The notes beneath the pieces were generated by a model. It was not told the DNA's origin. It saw only the letters and a program-made list of their open reading frames with translations, and did not search any database. A program made the position numbers and the translations under genes. From AC-52 sp044870295 (GTDB lineage: Bacteria; Actinomycetota; UBA4738), in contig JBIOYQ010000141.1 in the NCBI GenBank assembly GCA_044870295.1, positions 1 to 28,931 on the forward strand: 28,931 bases of DNA, in the 5' to 3' direction. Position 1 is the first letter of the stretch; each line of letters begins with the position of its first letter. Positions 1-7,892 of this stretch are shown piece by piece.

Positions 1-426
1 ATGCGGATCCTGGTCGACGATGGGATCGTCCGGGTGGAGCGGCCCTCGGACGAGCGCCTGCACCGCTCGCTGCACGGTCTGACCCGCACGCTCGTGGCGA
101 ACATGGTGGAGGGCGTGACCAAGGGCTACGAGAAGCGGCTCGAGATCATCGGGGTGGGCTATCGCGCCGCCATGAAGGGAACCGAGCTCGAGCTGGCACT
201 GGGGTTCTCCCATCCCGTGAGCGTGCCCGCGCCGGAAGGGATCGAGTTCGAGGTGCCCGCCCCCACCCGCATCGTCATCCGCGGCTCCGACAAGCAGCTC
301 GTGGGTGAGGTCGCCGCGAAGATCCGGCAGTTCCGCAAGCCCGAGCCGTACAAGGGCAAGGGCATCCGGTACGAGGGCGAATACGTGCGGAAGAAGGCCG
401 GCAAGGCAGCGAAGGGGGCGGCCTAG
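1..426 (+). CDS. rplF: Large-subunit ribosomal protein L6 (uL6), 5'-truncated by the window edge
   Basis: The visible 141 residues match the C-terminal three quarters of uL6, which binds 23S rRNA near the factor-binding site. Family hallmarks are the HRSLHGLTRTLVANMVEGV segment, the EIIGVGYRA segment and the basic C-terminus around KGKGIRYEGEYVRKKAGK. Full-length L6 is about 178 residues, so roughly 35-40 N-terminal residues lie upstream of base 1. The ATG at base 1 is therefore probably an internal Met and not the start. The stop is one base from rplR, as expected for the spc operon order rplF-rplR-rpsE-rpmD-rplO-secY. Identification is firm; the 5' end is outside the window. Confidence 0.95.
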   Translation: MRILVDDGIVRVERPSDERLHRSLHGLTRTLVANMVEGVTKGYEKRLEIIGVGYRAAMKGTELELALGFSHPVSVPAPEGIEFEVPAPTRIVIRGSDKQLVGEVAAKIRQFRKPEPYKGKGIRYEGEYVRKKAGKAAKGAA

Positions 427-427
427 G

Positions 428-775
428 ATGCGCGCCGACCTGAAGCGGGCCAGCCGGATCCGCCGGCACCGGCGTGTCCGCAAGAACCTCGCCGGCACAG
501 CGGATCGGCCGCGACTTGCCATCTATCGATCGAACCGGCACATCTACGCCCAGCTGGTCGACGACGGCTCGGCCACCACGGTGGCCGCGGCCTCGGACCT
601 CTCGGCAGGCGAAGGCGACAAGACCGCGCGGGCCAAGCGGGTCGGTCAGGCTCTCGCCGAGCGGGCCAAGGCGGCCGGCATCGACAGCGCCGTGTTCGAC
701 CGCGGTGGACGGCTGTACCACGGCCGGGTCAAGGCCGTGGCCGAAGGAGCGCGTGAGGGAGGGCTGAGCATTTGA
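428..775 (+). CDS. rplR: Large-subunit ribosomal protein L18 (uL18)
   Basis: A 115-residue protein of normal L18 length, which binds 5S rRNA in the central protuberance. Visible family features are the basic N-terminus (RIRRHRRVRKNLAGT), the RPRLAIYRSNRHIYAQLVDD strand region and the C-terminal FDRGGRLYHGRVKAVAEGAREGGL. The ATG at 428 follows the rplF stop by one base. The stop overlaps the TTG start of rpsE in a TTGA junction, which suggests translational coupling. A longer same-frame reading upstream runs inside rplF and lacks L18 similarity, so the ATG at 428 is preferred. Confidence 0.96.
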   Translation: MRADLKRASRIRRHRRVRKNLAGTADRPRLAIYRSNRHIYAQLVDDGSATTVAAASDLSAGEGDKTARAKRVGQALAERAKAAGIDSAVFDRGGRLYHGRVKAVAEGAREGGLSI

Positions 776-1368
776 GGAGGTTCGACAACCCACAGGGCGA
801 GAAGAGCCCGTTCGAGGAGCGCGTGGTCGCCATCAACCGCGTGGCCAAGGTGGTCAAGGGCGGCCGCCGGTTCAGCTTCACCGCGCTCGTCGTGGTGGGT
901 GACGGCGCCGGTCGGGTCGGTGTGGGCTACGGCAAGGCCAAGGAGGTCCCCGCCGCCATCCAGAAGGGCGTCGAGGAGGCCAAGAAGGCCATGTTCACGG
1001 TCCCCCTCATGAACACGACCATTCCCCACGAGGTGATCGGCGAGGACGGCGCCGGAGTCGTGCTCCTCAAGCCGGCCGCCCCGGGCACGGGCGTCATCGC
1101 CGGAGGCCCGGTCCGCGCGGTCGTGGAGGCCGCCGGGATCAAGGACATCCTGTCGAAGTCGCTCGGCTCGGGCAATCCCATCAACATCGTGCACGCCGCG
1201 CTGGCCGGGCTCCGGTCGCTGAAGCGGCCAGAGCAGATCGCCCGCCTGCGTGGCAGGGACGTGGCCGACATCGCCCCCCGGCTCATGGTGGAGGGCGTGG
1301 CCGACGCCGAGGTGGCCATGGCCGCCAAGCGGGCCCAGGCAGGGGTGGAGGGATCGGACCGTGCCTAA
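772..1368 (+). CDS. rpsE: Small-subunit ribosomal protein S5 (uS5)
   Basis: A 198-residue S5, needed for decoding fidelity and 30S assembly. The double-stranded RNA-binding half is seen at FEERVVAINRVAKVVKGGRRF and the GVGYGKAKEVPAAIQKGVEEAKK helix. The C-terminal S5 half is seen at AGGPVRAVVEAAGIKDILSKS and the GSGNPINIVHAAL segment. The start is TTG at 772, overlapping the rplR stop as TTGA. A purine-rich GAGGGAGGG ribosome-binding site lies about nine bases upstream and supports this start. The C-terminus runs about 30 residues past the conserved core in an Ala/Val-rich helix, common in actinobacterial S5. The stop overlaps the start of rpmD by eight bases. Confidence 0.96.
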   Translation: MRRFDNPQGEKSPFEERVVAINRVAKVVKGGRRFSFTALVVVGDGAGRVGVGYGKAKEVPAAIQKGVEEAKKAMFTVPLMNTTIPHEVIGEDGAGVVLLKPAAPGTGVIAGGPVRAVVEAAGIKDILSKSLGSGNPINIVHAALAGLRSLKRPEQIARLRGRDVADIAPRLMVEGVADAEVAMAAKRAQAGVEGSDRA

Positions 1369-1546
1369 GCTCCGGCTGACCCAGGTGCGCTCGGTCATCG
1401 ACCGTCCCAAGGACCAGAAGGCCACCGTGCGGGCCCTCGGCCTGCACCGCATCCGCGACTCGGTGGTCAAGGACGACCGGCCGGAGATCCGGGGCATGAT
1501 CGCCAAGGTGGCCCACATCGTTCGAGTGGAGGAGGTGGAGGAATGA
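1361..1546 (+). CDS. rpmD: Large-subunit ribosomal protein L30 (uL30)
   Basis: A 61-residue L30, the normal bacterial size. It begins VPKLRLTQVRSVIDRPKDQK and contains TVRALGLHRIRDSVV, the conserved L30 ferredoxin-like core. The start is taken as GTG at 1361, inside the last codons of rpsE, because the conserved first strand (KLRLTQVRS) must be included. Reading further upstream in frame only gives translated rpsE sequence. The stop overlaps the rplO ATG as ATGA. Tight spacing indicates one transcript with rpsE and rplO. Confidence 0.93.
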   Translation: MPKLRLTQVRSVIDRPKDQKATVRALGLHRIRDSVVKDDRPEIRGMIAKVAHIVRVEEVEE

Positions 1547-1986
1547 AGCTCCACCACCTCAGGCCGGCCGAAGGGGCGGTGCGCAAGCGTCGCCGCGTCG
1601 GCAGGGGCAAGGCCGCGGGGCAGGGGAAGACCGCCGGCCGTGGGACCAAGGGTCTGCTCGCCCGGCACAACCCCAAGCTCGGGTTCGAGGGCGGCCAGAT
1701 GCCCATGGCGCGCCGCATCCCGCACCTCAAGGGGTTCACCAACCCGAACCGGGTCGAGTTCGCCGTGGTCAACGTCCGCCGCCTGGGCGAGGCCTTCGAC
1801 GCCGGCGCCCAGGTCACGCCCGATCTCCTCCGGCAGCGCGGCATGATCCGTAAGGGTCAGCCGGTGAAGGTGTTGGGCCAGGGCGACCTCGACAAGGCCC
1901 TGACCGTTCAGGCCCATGCCGTCTCCGCCTCCGCCCGAACCAAGATCGAGCAGGCGGGCGGCTCGGTATCCATCGTCAGCCTGTAA
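1543..1986 (+). CDS. rplO: Large-subunit ribosomal protein L15 (uL15)
   Basis: A 147-residue L15. The Gly/Lys/Arg-rich N-terminal extension that threads into 23S rRNA is visible (GKAAGQGKTAGRGTKG, then FEGGQMPMARRIPHLKGF). It is followed by the globular part with the L15 signature region VKVLGQGDLDKALTVQAHAVS and a final EQAGGSVSIV strand. It starts at the ATG that overlaps the rpmD stop. The downstream gap to secY is only 42 bases and shows no obvious terminator, so secY is probably co-transcribed. Confidence 0.96.
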   Translation: MKLHHLRPAEGAVRKRRRVGRGKAAGQGKTAGRGTKGLLARHNPKLGFEGGQMPMARRIPHLKGFTNPNRVEFAVVNVRRLGEAFDAGAQVTPDLLRQRGMIRKGQPVKVLGQGDLDKALTVQAHAVSASARTKIEQAGGSVSIVSL

Positions 1987-2028
1987 ACTTCTCAAAGCCA
2001 CCAGGGACCCGGAAGGATCGTCAGAACC

Positions 2029-3300
2029 GTGCTGAAGGCCTTCGTCAACGCGTTCAAGATTCCGGACCTTCGCAAGAAGATCCTGTTCACCATCGGCATC
2101 ATCGCCGTGTTCCGGCTGGGGTCCCACATCCCCGTCCCGAACGTCGACATCAGCAAGCTGGCCGAGATCCGCAGCGCCGCCTCCGGCCAGGGGCTGTCCG
2201 CCCTGCAGTTCATCGACCTGTTCTCAGGCGGAGCGCTGACGAAGTTCGCTGTGTTCTCGCTGGGGATCATGCCGTACATCACCAGCTCGATCATCATGCA
2301 GCTGCTGACCGTGGTCATCCCGAAGCTCGAGGCCTGGCAGAAGCAGGGCGAGATCGGGATGAAGAAGATCACGCAGTGGACGCGCTATATGACGGTCACC
2401 CTGGCGCTGCTGCAGTCCACCGGCCTGGTGTTCCTGTTCAACAGCCAGTTCCAGGTGGTCCGCACGTTCACCGCCCCTCGGGTCGCCCTCATCGTCATCA
2501 CCCTCACGGCGGGCACGGCCATGATCATGTGGCTGGGCGAGCTGATCACCCAGCGCGGCATCGGCAACGGGATGTCCATCCTGATCTTCACCAGCGTCAT
2601 CTCCCGGCTCCCGGCCGAGGGCATCGGCATCCTGCACCAGGCGGGGCAGGCCAAGTTCTACTTCCTGCTCGCCCTGGGGATCGCCATCATCTTCGCGGTG
2701 GTCTGGATGGAGCAGGGGCAGCGCCGGATCCCCGTGCAGTACGCGAAGCGGATCGTGGGGCGGCGCATGACGCAGGGCGGATCCACCTACATTCCGCTCA
2801 AGGTCAACCAGGCCGGAGTCATCCCCATCATCTTCGCCTCCTCGGTGCTGTACTTCCCGACGCTGCTGCAGAACGTGATCCACGCCGGGTGGTTCCAGAA
2901 CTTCATCAACAACACGCTGCTGCGCCAGTCGAGCCCCGTCTACATGCTGATCTACGGGACCTTGGTGGTGTTCTTCGCGTACTTCTATGCGGCCATCTCG
3001 TTCAACCCGCTCGACACGGCCGACAACATCCGGAAGTACGGGGGGTTCATCCCGGGCATCCGTCCCGGGCGCCCCACCGCGGAGTATCTGTCCGGCGTCC
3101 TGAACCGCATCACTCTCCCCGGCTCGCTGTTCCTGGCCGCCATCGCCCTGGTCCCGTCCATCTTCCTGGCGTACTGGCAGATCAGCGCGTTCCCGTTCGG
3201 CGGGACCTCCATCCTCATCACGGTGGGCGTGGCGCTGGAGACCATGAAGCAGCTCGAGTCGCAGTTGATGATGCGGCACTACGAGGGCTTCCTCAGATAG
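2029..3300 (+). CDS. secY: Preprotein translocase subunit SecY
   Basis: A 423-residue SecY, close to the usual 420-440, forming the membrane channel of the Sec pathway with SecE and SecG. Signature segments are GIMPYITSSIIMQLL (transmembrane segment 2 region), ITQRGIGNGMSILIF (cytosolic loop after TM4), the conserved RRIPVQYAKR loop, and the PGIRPGRPTAEYL loop before the last helices. About ten hydrophobic helices are visible. The start is GTG at 2029, with a GGAAGG stretch about twelve bases upstream; the conserved KAFVNAFKIPDLRKKILFT N-terminus follows directly. It lies between rplO and adk in the standard spc order. Confidence 0.97.
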   Translation: MLKAFVNAFKIPDLRKKILFTIGIIAVFRLGSHIPVPNVDISKLAEIRSAASGQGLSALQFIDLFSGGALTKFAVFSLGIMPYITSSIIMQLLTVVIPKLEAWQKQGEIGMKKITQWTRYMTVTLALLQSTGLVFLFNSQFQVVRTFTAPRVALIVITLTAGTAMIMWLGELITQRGIGNGMSILIFTSVISRLPAEGIGILHQAGQAKFYFLLALGIAIIFAVVWMEQGQRRIPVQYAKRIVGRRMTQGGSTYIPLKVNQAGVIPIIFASSVLYFPTLLQNVIHAGWFQNFINNTLLRQSSPVYMLIYGTLVVFFAYFYAAISFNPLDTADNIRKYGGFIPGIRPGRPTAEYLSGVLNRITLPGSLFLAAIALVPSIFLAYWQISAFPFGGTSILITVGVALETMKQLESQLMMRHYEGFLR

Positions 3301-3311
3301 CGCGACCTCCT

Positions 3312-3956
3312 ATGCGACTGGTCCTGTTGGGGCCTCCCGGCGCTGGCAAGGGAACCCAGGCGCGCCACTTGGTAGAACGGTTCGGCCTGACCCACATCGC
3401 CACCGGTGACATCTTCCGGTGGAACATCGCGCAGGGAACGGAGCTGGGGCGCCTGGCGAAGGGCTATCTGGACGCCGGGGAGCTGGTGCCCGACGACGTG
3501 ACCACCCGGATCGTCATGGACGCCATCGACCGAGCCGCTGATGGATTCCTCCTGGACGGGTTCCCGCGAACGGCCGGCCAGGCCGAGGCGCTCGAGTCCG
3601 AGCTGGCGGACCGAGGTCTCCCCCTGTCGGCGGTCCTGGCGTTTCTGGTCGACGAAGAGACCGCGGTGAAGCGCATCGCGGGCCGACGGACGTGCGCCAC
3701 GTGCCAGGCTCCCTACAACGTCTACTTCAGCCCCCCTCGCGTGGACGGCGTGTGCGACGCATGCGGCGGGCCCTTGGTCCAGCGCACCGACCAGGGCGAG
3801 GACACCGTTCGTCGCCGGTTCGAGGTCTACCGCGAGAGCACCGCGCCCCTGCTGAAGTTCTATTCGGACCGCGGCATCCTCCGGGAGGTCGACGCGGAAG
3901 GCCCCGAGGCCGGGGTCACGGAGCGCGTGCTGGCCGCGCTGGCGGACCTGGTGTGA
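3312..3956 (+). CDS. adk: Adenylate kinase, zinc-LID type
   Basis: A 214-residue long-form adenylate kinase that interconverts ATP + AMP and 2 ADP. The P-loop is GPPGAGKGTQ (residues 7-16), the AMP-binding part includes TGDIFR and DGFPRT (82-87), and the catalytic Arg region is RRRFEVYRE. The LID carries four cysteines (128, 131, 148, 151; CATC and CDAC), so it should bind structural zinc. The ATG at 3312 is eleven bases after secY. The open frame extends far upstream inside secY, but that part is non-homologous. The secY-adk-map order is standard for Actinomycetota and many Bacillota. Confidence 0.97.
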   Translation: MRLVLLGPPGAGKGTQARHLVERFGLTHIATGDIFRWNIAQGTELGRLAKGYLDAGELVPDDVTTRIVMDAIDRAADGFLLDGFPRTAGQAEALESELADRGLPLSAVLAFLVDEETAVKRIAGRRTCATCQAPYNVYFSPPRVDGVCDACGGPLVQRTDQGEDTVRRRFEVYRESTAPLLKFYSDRGILREVDAEGPEAGVTERVLAALADLV

Positions 3957-3975
3957 TCGGTCGGGTGGGCGCGTC

Positions 3976-4734
3976 ATGATCATCCTCAAGTCCCCCGATG
4001 AGATCGACCGGATGCGGACGGCCGGCCGCATCGTGGCGAAGACCATCCAGGAGCTGATGCGGGACGTGCGGCCCGGGATGACCACGGAGGACCTCGACCG
4101 CCAGGCCGAGGCCGTCATCAGGGCCGAAGGGGCGGTCCCCTCGTTCAAGGGCTACCGTGGCTTTCCCGCCACCATCTGCACGTCGCTCAACGACGAGGTG
4201 GTCCACGGCATCCCCAGCCCGCAGCGGGAGATCGTCCCCGGCGACGTGCTGAAGCTCGACGTCGGTTGCATCTGGGACGGCTACCACGCCGACTCCGCCG
4301 TCAGCGTGTTCGTGGGCGGGATGCCACCCACGCCGGAGGCCGAGAAGCTCGTCCGGGTCACCGAGGAGTCCCTCCAGGCCGGGATCCAGGCCCTGGAGCC
4401 GGGCGGCCGGCTGTCGGACGTGGGGGCCGCGGTTCAGCAGGTGGCGGAGGGCGCGGGTTTCAGCTGCGTCCGCGAGTACGCCGGCCACGGGGTCGGCCGT
4501 GCCCTTCACGAGGACCCCCAGATCCCCAACTACGGCGATCCCGGTCGCGGGCCCCTGATCAAGCCGGGCCTGGTGGTGGCCATCGAGCCCATGGTGAACA
4601 TCGGCACGTGGCGGACACGCGTGCTCCGCGACCACTGGACGGTGGTGACCGCCGACAGCAGCCTCTCGGCCCACTTCGAGCACACCATCGCCGTCACCGA
4701 CGCCGGCACCGAGGTGCTGACCGCCAGGGACTGA
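3976..4734 (+). CDS. map: Methionine aminopeptidase, type I
   Basis: A 252-residue type I enzyme that removes the initiator Met from nascent proteins. The pita-bread fold metal ligands are all visible: Asp in KLDVGCIWDGYHADS (two Asp), His in YAGHGVGRALHE, Glu in VVAIEPMVNIGT and Glu in AHFEHTIAVTDAG. The substrate His is in EVVHGIPS. There is no N-terminal SH3-binding zinc extension, so this is the short bacterial form (type Ia). It follows adk by 19 bases. In most actinobacteria infA comes next; here a PilT-type gene intervenes. Confidence 0.97.
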   Translation: MIILKSPDEIDRMRTAGRIVAKTIQELMRDVRPGMTTEDLDRQAEAVIRAEGAVPSFKGYRGFPATICTSLNDEVVHGIPSPQREIVPGDVLKLDVGCIWDGYHADSAVSVFVGGMPPTPEAEKLVRVTEESLQAGIQALEPGGRLSDVGAAVQQVAEGAGFSCVREYAGHGVGRALHEDPQIPNYGDPGRGPLIKPGLVVAIEPMVNIGTWRTRVLRDHWTVVTADSSLSAHFEHTIAVTDAGTEVLTARD

Positions 4735-4820
4735 GAACGGGCGGTTCAGGCACCCTGCGGGGATGCCGATTCCTGAATGGAACACCGGCTGACTTCCCAC
4801 GCGGGGGAGGTGGATGCAAC

Positions 4821-5948
4821 ATGGGCGAAGGAGCGTCGCCGCCGACCGGCATCGCTCTCGAGCTGGTGGAATGGCTGCGGGTCCTCGCCGCCGGCGAGGG
4901 CTCTGACCTGCATCTGAAGGTCAGTTCCCCGCCCATGATCCGCGAGAAGGGCCGCCTGCACCGTCTCGACCGGTCCCCCCTGACGGCCCTGGAGCTGTCG
5001 GCCCTGGCCGACGCCATCGTTCCCCCGGGTCGAAAGGCGCTGCTCGAGGAGGACGGGGAGGTCGACTTCGCCCACTCCGTCCCGACCGTGGGTCGGTACC
5101 GGGCGAACGTCTTCCGCCAGCGGGGGGCGATCAGCATGGTGATGCGGAAGCTGCGAACGGGCGGCCCGACCCTCGAGGAGGTGGGCCTGCCTCAGATCGT
5201 GAACCAGCTGGCCGAGACGTCCCGCGGCCTGATCCTGGTGACCGGCCCCACGGGGTCGGGGAAGACCACGACGCTCTCGGCCATGATCGAGCACATCAAC
5301 GCGACGCAGGCCGTTCACATCGTGACGATCGAGGACCCCATCGAGGTCCTGCACGCCGACAAGATGGCGTCGGTGAACCAACGTGAGGTGGGCCAGGACT
5401 CGAAGACGTTCCTGTCCGCGCTCCGTGCCGCCCTGCGACAGGACCCCGACGTCATCCTGATTGGGGAGATGCGCGACTCCGAGACCGTTCGGGCCGCGCT
5501 GCAGGCCGCCGAGACCGGCCACCTGGTCATGTCGACCCTGCACACCACCGACGCCACGGAGACCATCAACCGGATCCTCGACTTCTTCCCAGCGCACCAG
5601 CAGCAGCAGATCCGGCTCACGCTGGCGGGAGCGCTTCGCGGCATCGTCTGCCAGCGTCTGGTCCCCGGGATCGTCAAGGACCGGGTGCCGTGCCTGGAGG
5701 TCTGCGTGAACAACGGCCGCATCACCGAGCGGATCGTCAAGCCGGAGATCACGGCGGAGATCCAGGAGGTCATCGCCAAGGGCGGCCATTACGGGATGCG
5801 GACGTTCGACCAGTCCCTGCTCGAGCTGGTGACGCTGGGCGACATCAGCGTGAAGGACGCCATGGAGGGCGCCACCGAGCCCCACGACCTGCTGCTGGCC
5901 CTGCAGCAGGCAGGCGTGGTGGACGTGGGGGCGTTCTCGCACGAATGA
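4821..5948 (+). CDS. pilT: PilT-type secretion/twitching ATPase
   Basis: A 375-residue hexameric-ATPase-family protein of the PilT (type IV pilus retraction) branch. The N-terminal PAS-like domain ends around residue 110. Then come Walker A GPTGSGKTTT (142-151), the Asp box VTIEDPIE (168-175), Walker B VILIGEMRD (211-219) and the His box ETGHLVMSTLHTTDA (231-245). The C-terminal GMRTFDQSLLEL segment is PilT-like, but the classical AIRNLIRE motif is replaced by a GRITERIV-type sequence. The start is ATG 4821, preceded by GGGGGAGG at 10 bases; the open frame continues upstream through map without homology. No pilB, pilC, pilM or pilin gene is nearby, so partner and role (pilus retraction or another pilus-like system) are not shown by context. 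Confidence 0.9.
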   Translation: MGEGASPPTGIALELVEWLRVLAAGEGSDLHLKVSSPPMIREKGRLHRLDRSPLTALELSALADAIVPPGRKALLEEDGEVDFAHSVPTVGRYRANVFRQRGAISMVMRKLRTGGPTLEEVGLPQIVNQLAETSRGLILVTGPTGSGKTTTLSAMIEHINATQAVHIVTIEDPIEVLHADKMASVNQREVGQDSKTFLSALRAALRQDPDVILIGEMRDSETVRAALQAAETGHLVMSTLHTTDATETINRILDFFPAHQQQQIRLTLAGALRGIVCQRLVPGIVKDRVPCLEVCVNNGRITERIVKPEITAEIQEVIAKGGHYGMRTFDQSLLELVTLGDISVKDAMEGATEPHDLLLALQQAGVVDVGAFSHE

Positions 5949-5960
5949 CCGCTGCGTAGC

Positions 5961-5980
5961 CCCAGGTCGGGAGCGACCCG
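5961..5980. terminator. Possible bidirectional terminator hairpin between convergent genes
   Basis: The 36-base gap between the convergent pilT gene and the GAF gene holds GGTCG-GGAG-CGACC (5965-5978), extended by two further pairs across one mismatch. There is no T-tract on either side, so it would be a weak intrinsic terminator at best. Its position at a convergent junction is the main argument. Confidence 0.35.
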
Positions 5981-5984
5981 GGCC

Positions 5985-7193
5985 TCAGGCCGGCTGCGAC
6001 CAGGATCCTTCGACGCTCTCCACGCCGCCGAGCTTGTTCTCGAGGTCGATGTTCTGCGCGAAGAGCCGCATCTCCAACGATCGGATCTCCTCGAGCTTGG
6101 CTTCGAGGTCTTCGGCCAGCCAGGCCTTGTGCAGCGCCAGCGCGGCGTGCCCGGCGCACTGCTCGATCAGGGTCACCATCCACCGCTCGATGGTGTCGCC
6201 CTGTCGCGGATGCTCCAGGACGAGGATCCCCATGCGATAGCCCCCATCGAGGAAGAGCGGGACCACCAGGAGGTTGTGGCCGGAGGGAAGGAGCCGGGCC
6301 AGCCGTGGGTCGGTCTCCGGGTCGACGGTCCGGATGAGCTGGGTCCTCCGCAGGTCCCAGGCCCGCTCCATCACCGGGTCGAGTCCATCCGGAAGATCAC
6401 CCGGGTCGTCGTTCCCCCGGTACGCCACCAGCGAGAGGGCGTCCTCCTTTGGCGCGGAAATCATGACCGCGCCGCGCGAGAAGCCGAACAGGTCGAACAT
6501 GTCGTTCAGGAGGACAAGCGGGATGGTATCCGGTCCGCTGCTCTGGTCGATCTCCGACATCACGGTGGTGACGTGCTCCAGGCTGACCTTCTGGCGGCGA
6601 AGCTCGCGCTCGGACAGCGCCGAGAAGGCCGCCGTTCCCAGGGCCACCGCCCATAGTGCCATCACGTTCAGCATCGACGCGGTGCGGAAGTCGCTTCCCC
6701 TGCCGGGGAGCGCGGTGAAGATGGTCTCCCGGACGTCCAGGATGCCCGCGCTCTGCGCGTAGAACGCCGCGAACCACAGGATCGAGTGCCAGGCCGCGAT
6801 CTTCAGACCCGTGCGGTATGAGGCCAGCAGGGTCACCGCGACCACGTGCAGGAACACCAGGAACCGCAAGGGGCTGTTCACCCCGCCCGTGGCGTACGTG
6901 ACCCACCCGAGGTAGATGCCGTCCACCAGCAACGTGCCGCCGATCACGGGGAGGAGCTCGGCCCGCCGGAGGCGCCGGAGGAGCTCGGGCACGGGCAGGA
7001 GGGCCAGGTAGGCGGCCGAGGCGCCCACGATCGAGACGAGCGAGGCTCCCCGGGCCTTCGGGGCCAGCGTGCACGTCACCAGGACGATCGTGACGAACGC
7101 GATCCGCAGCACCCGCAGGTACGCCATGCGCTCGGCCAGGGAGACGAGCTCTCCCAGCCGCGACCGGGCTTGGACCGGCGGCGCGTCCGTCAT
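5985..7193 (-). CDS. Six-helix membrane protein with cytoplasmic GAF domain, no output domain
   Basis: A 402-residue protein. Residues about 27-193 contain six hydrophobic helices (for example the LRVLRIAFVTIVLVTCTLA and LLPVIGGTLLVDGIYLGWV regions). A charged linker follows, then a GAF-like domain at about 208-358 (EHVTTVMSEIDQSS... through LVVPLFLDGGYRMGILVLE), and a terminal coiled coil (EDLEAKLEEIRSLEMRLFAQNIDLENKL region). The layout resembles the sensory half of a membrane histidine kinase or cyclase, but no HATPase, GGDEF or phosphatase domain follows. It may signal by protein contact. It is one base downstream of the 7195-7878 gene, so the two are almost certainly co-transcribed. Family naming is by architecture only. 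Confidence 0.78.
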   Translation of the reverse strand: MTDAPPVQARSRLGELVSLAERMAYLRVLRIAFVTIVLVTCTLAPKARGASLVSIVGASAAYLALLPVPELLRRLRRAELLPVIGGTLLVDGIYLGWVTYATGGVNSPLRFLVFLHVVAVTLLASYRTGLKIAAWHSILWFAAFYAQSAGILDVRETIFTALPGRGSDFRTASMLNVMALWAVALGTAAFSALSERELRRQKVSLEHVTTVMSEIDQSSGPDTIPLVLLNDMFDLFGFSRGAVMISAPKEDALSLVAYRGNDDPGDLPDGLDPVMERAWDLRRTQLIRTVDPETDPRLARLLPSGHNLLVVPLFLDGGYRMGILVLEHPRQGDTIERWMVTLIEQCAGHAALALHKAWLAEDLEAKLEEIRSLEMRLFAQNIDLENKLGGVESVEGSWSQPA

Positions 7194-7194
7194 G

Positions 7195-7878
7195 TCAGTC
7201 GAACGGCAGGACGTCGGGGCCGATCGGGGCGTACGCCAGCTTCGGGTCGCGCCGGTCGAGCCGGTTCTGCATCACGACGAAGGCGATCACGATGAGCGTG
7301 AGCGCGAGTGGGAACGCCACCTGCCGGGCCGCCCGGGCGATCACGTCGCCGAACCGGCCGAGCGCTCCATGCCCGCCCCTCCGGCCGCCCGCCGGGGCCT
7401 GGCCCTCAACGGTCGCGCCCGACAGGGTGGTGGGTGGCAGGGTCGCCACCGGCGTGATCGCCGAGCCTCCGGGAACACTCGTGGTCCCGGTCGACGTGCC
7501 GTTTCCGCCGGTGCCACCGCCGTGGTTACCGCCGTTGCCACCATTCCCGCCGCCACCGCCGGGACCGCCACCGTCGTCTCCCGGTGGGTTGAGGATGCCG
7601 TCCACCGTGTCGGTGACGGTGTCGACGGCACCGCCCGCGGTGTCCTGAGCCTGCTTGACGGCGTCGTCCGCGGTGCCGGTCGGATCTGCGGCGCCGTCGT
7701 TCACGCTCTGCTGGGCATCATCCATCGCGCATGCCGGGTCGGTCGGCGGGCAGTCCGCGCGTCCCGGGGAAGCCCCGATGGTCACCAGGATGGCCAGGGC
7801 CATCAGCAGGCCCAAGGCCAGAAACCTCATCGAGCGCCCCAAAGCCAACGTGTTCGTGGCACCGTCCCCGCTGCGCAT
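7195..7878 (-). CDS. Exported Gly-rich protein with C-terminal membrane anchor, unknown function
   Basis: A 227-residue protein I do not recognise. From the N-terminus: a hydrophobic signal peptide (RFLALGLLMALAILVTIGA) ending near SPGRA-DC; an Asp/Ala-rich stretch with two cysteines; a Gly/Asn/Asp low-complexity region; a Pro/Thr/Ser/Val linker; a transmembrane helix (VAFPLALTLIVIAFVVMQ); and a short tail, DRRDPKLAYAPIGPDVLPFD. The start is set at the ATG at 7878 because a near-perfect AAGGAGGT lies six bases upstream. An upstream in-frame start would add 15 residues but has no such site, and a downstream ATG at 7830 has a poor one. The most plausible topology is an extracytoplasmic Gly-rich region with a cytoplasmic C-tail, which could contact the co-encoded GAF protein. 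Confidence 0.72.
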   Translation of the reverse strand: MRSGDGATNTLALGRSMRFLALGLLMALAILVTIGASPGRADCPPTDPACAMDDAQQSVNDGAADPTGTADDAVKQAQDTAGGAVDTVTDTVDGILNPPGDDGGGPGGGGGNGGNGGNHGGGTGGNGTSTGTTSVPGGSAITPVATLPPTTLSGATVEGQAPAGGRRGGHGALGRFGDVIARAARQVAFPLALTLIVIAFVVMQNRLDRRDPKLAYAPIGPDVLPFD

Positions 7879-7884
7879 CCTGCG

Positions 7885-7892
7885 ACCTCCTT
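7885..7892 (-). promoter_or_regulatory. Strong Shine-Dalgarno site for the minus-strand gene starting at 7878
   Basis: On the minus strand this reads AAGGAGGT, complementary to the 16S rRNA 3' end, with a six-base spacer to ATG. It fixes the start of the Gly-rich protein and is among the strongest ribosome-binding sites in the window. Confidence 0.7.

Noticed and set aside
646..2127. 493-codon minus-strand frame opposite rpsE, rpmD and rplO
   Set aside because: Shadow frame; its composition and lack of motifs contrast with the certain ribosomal genes on the other strand.
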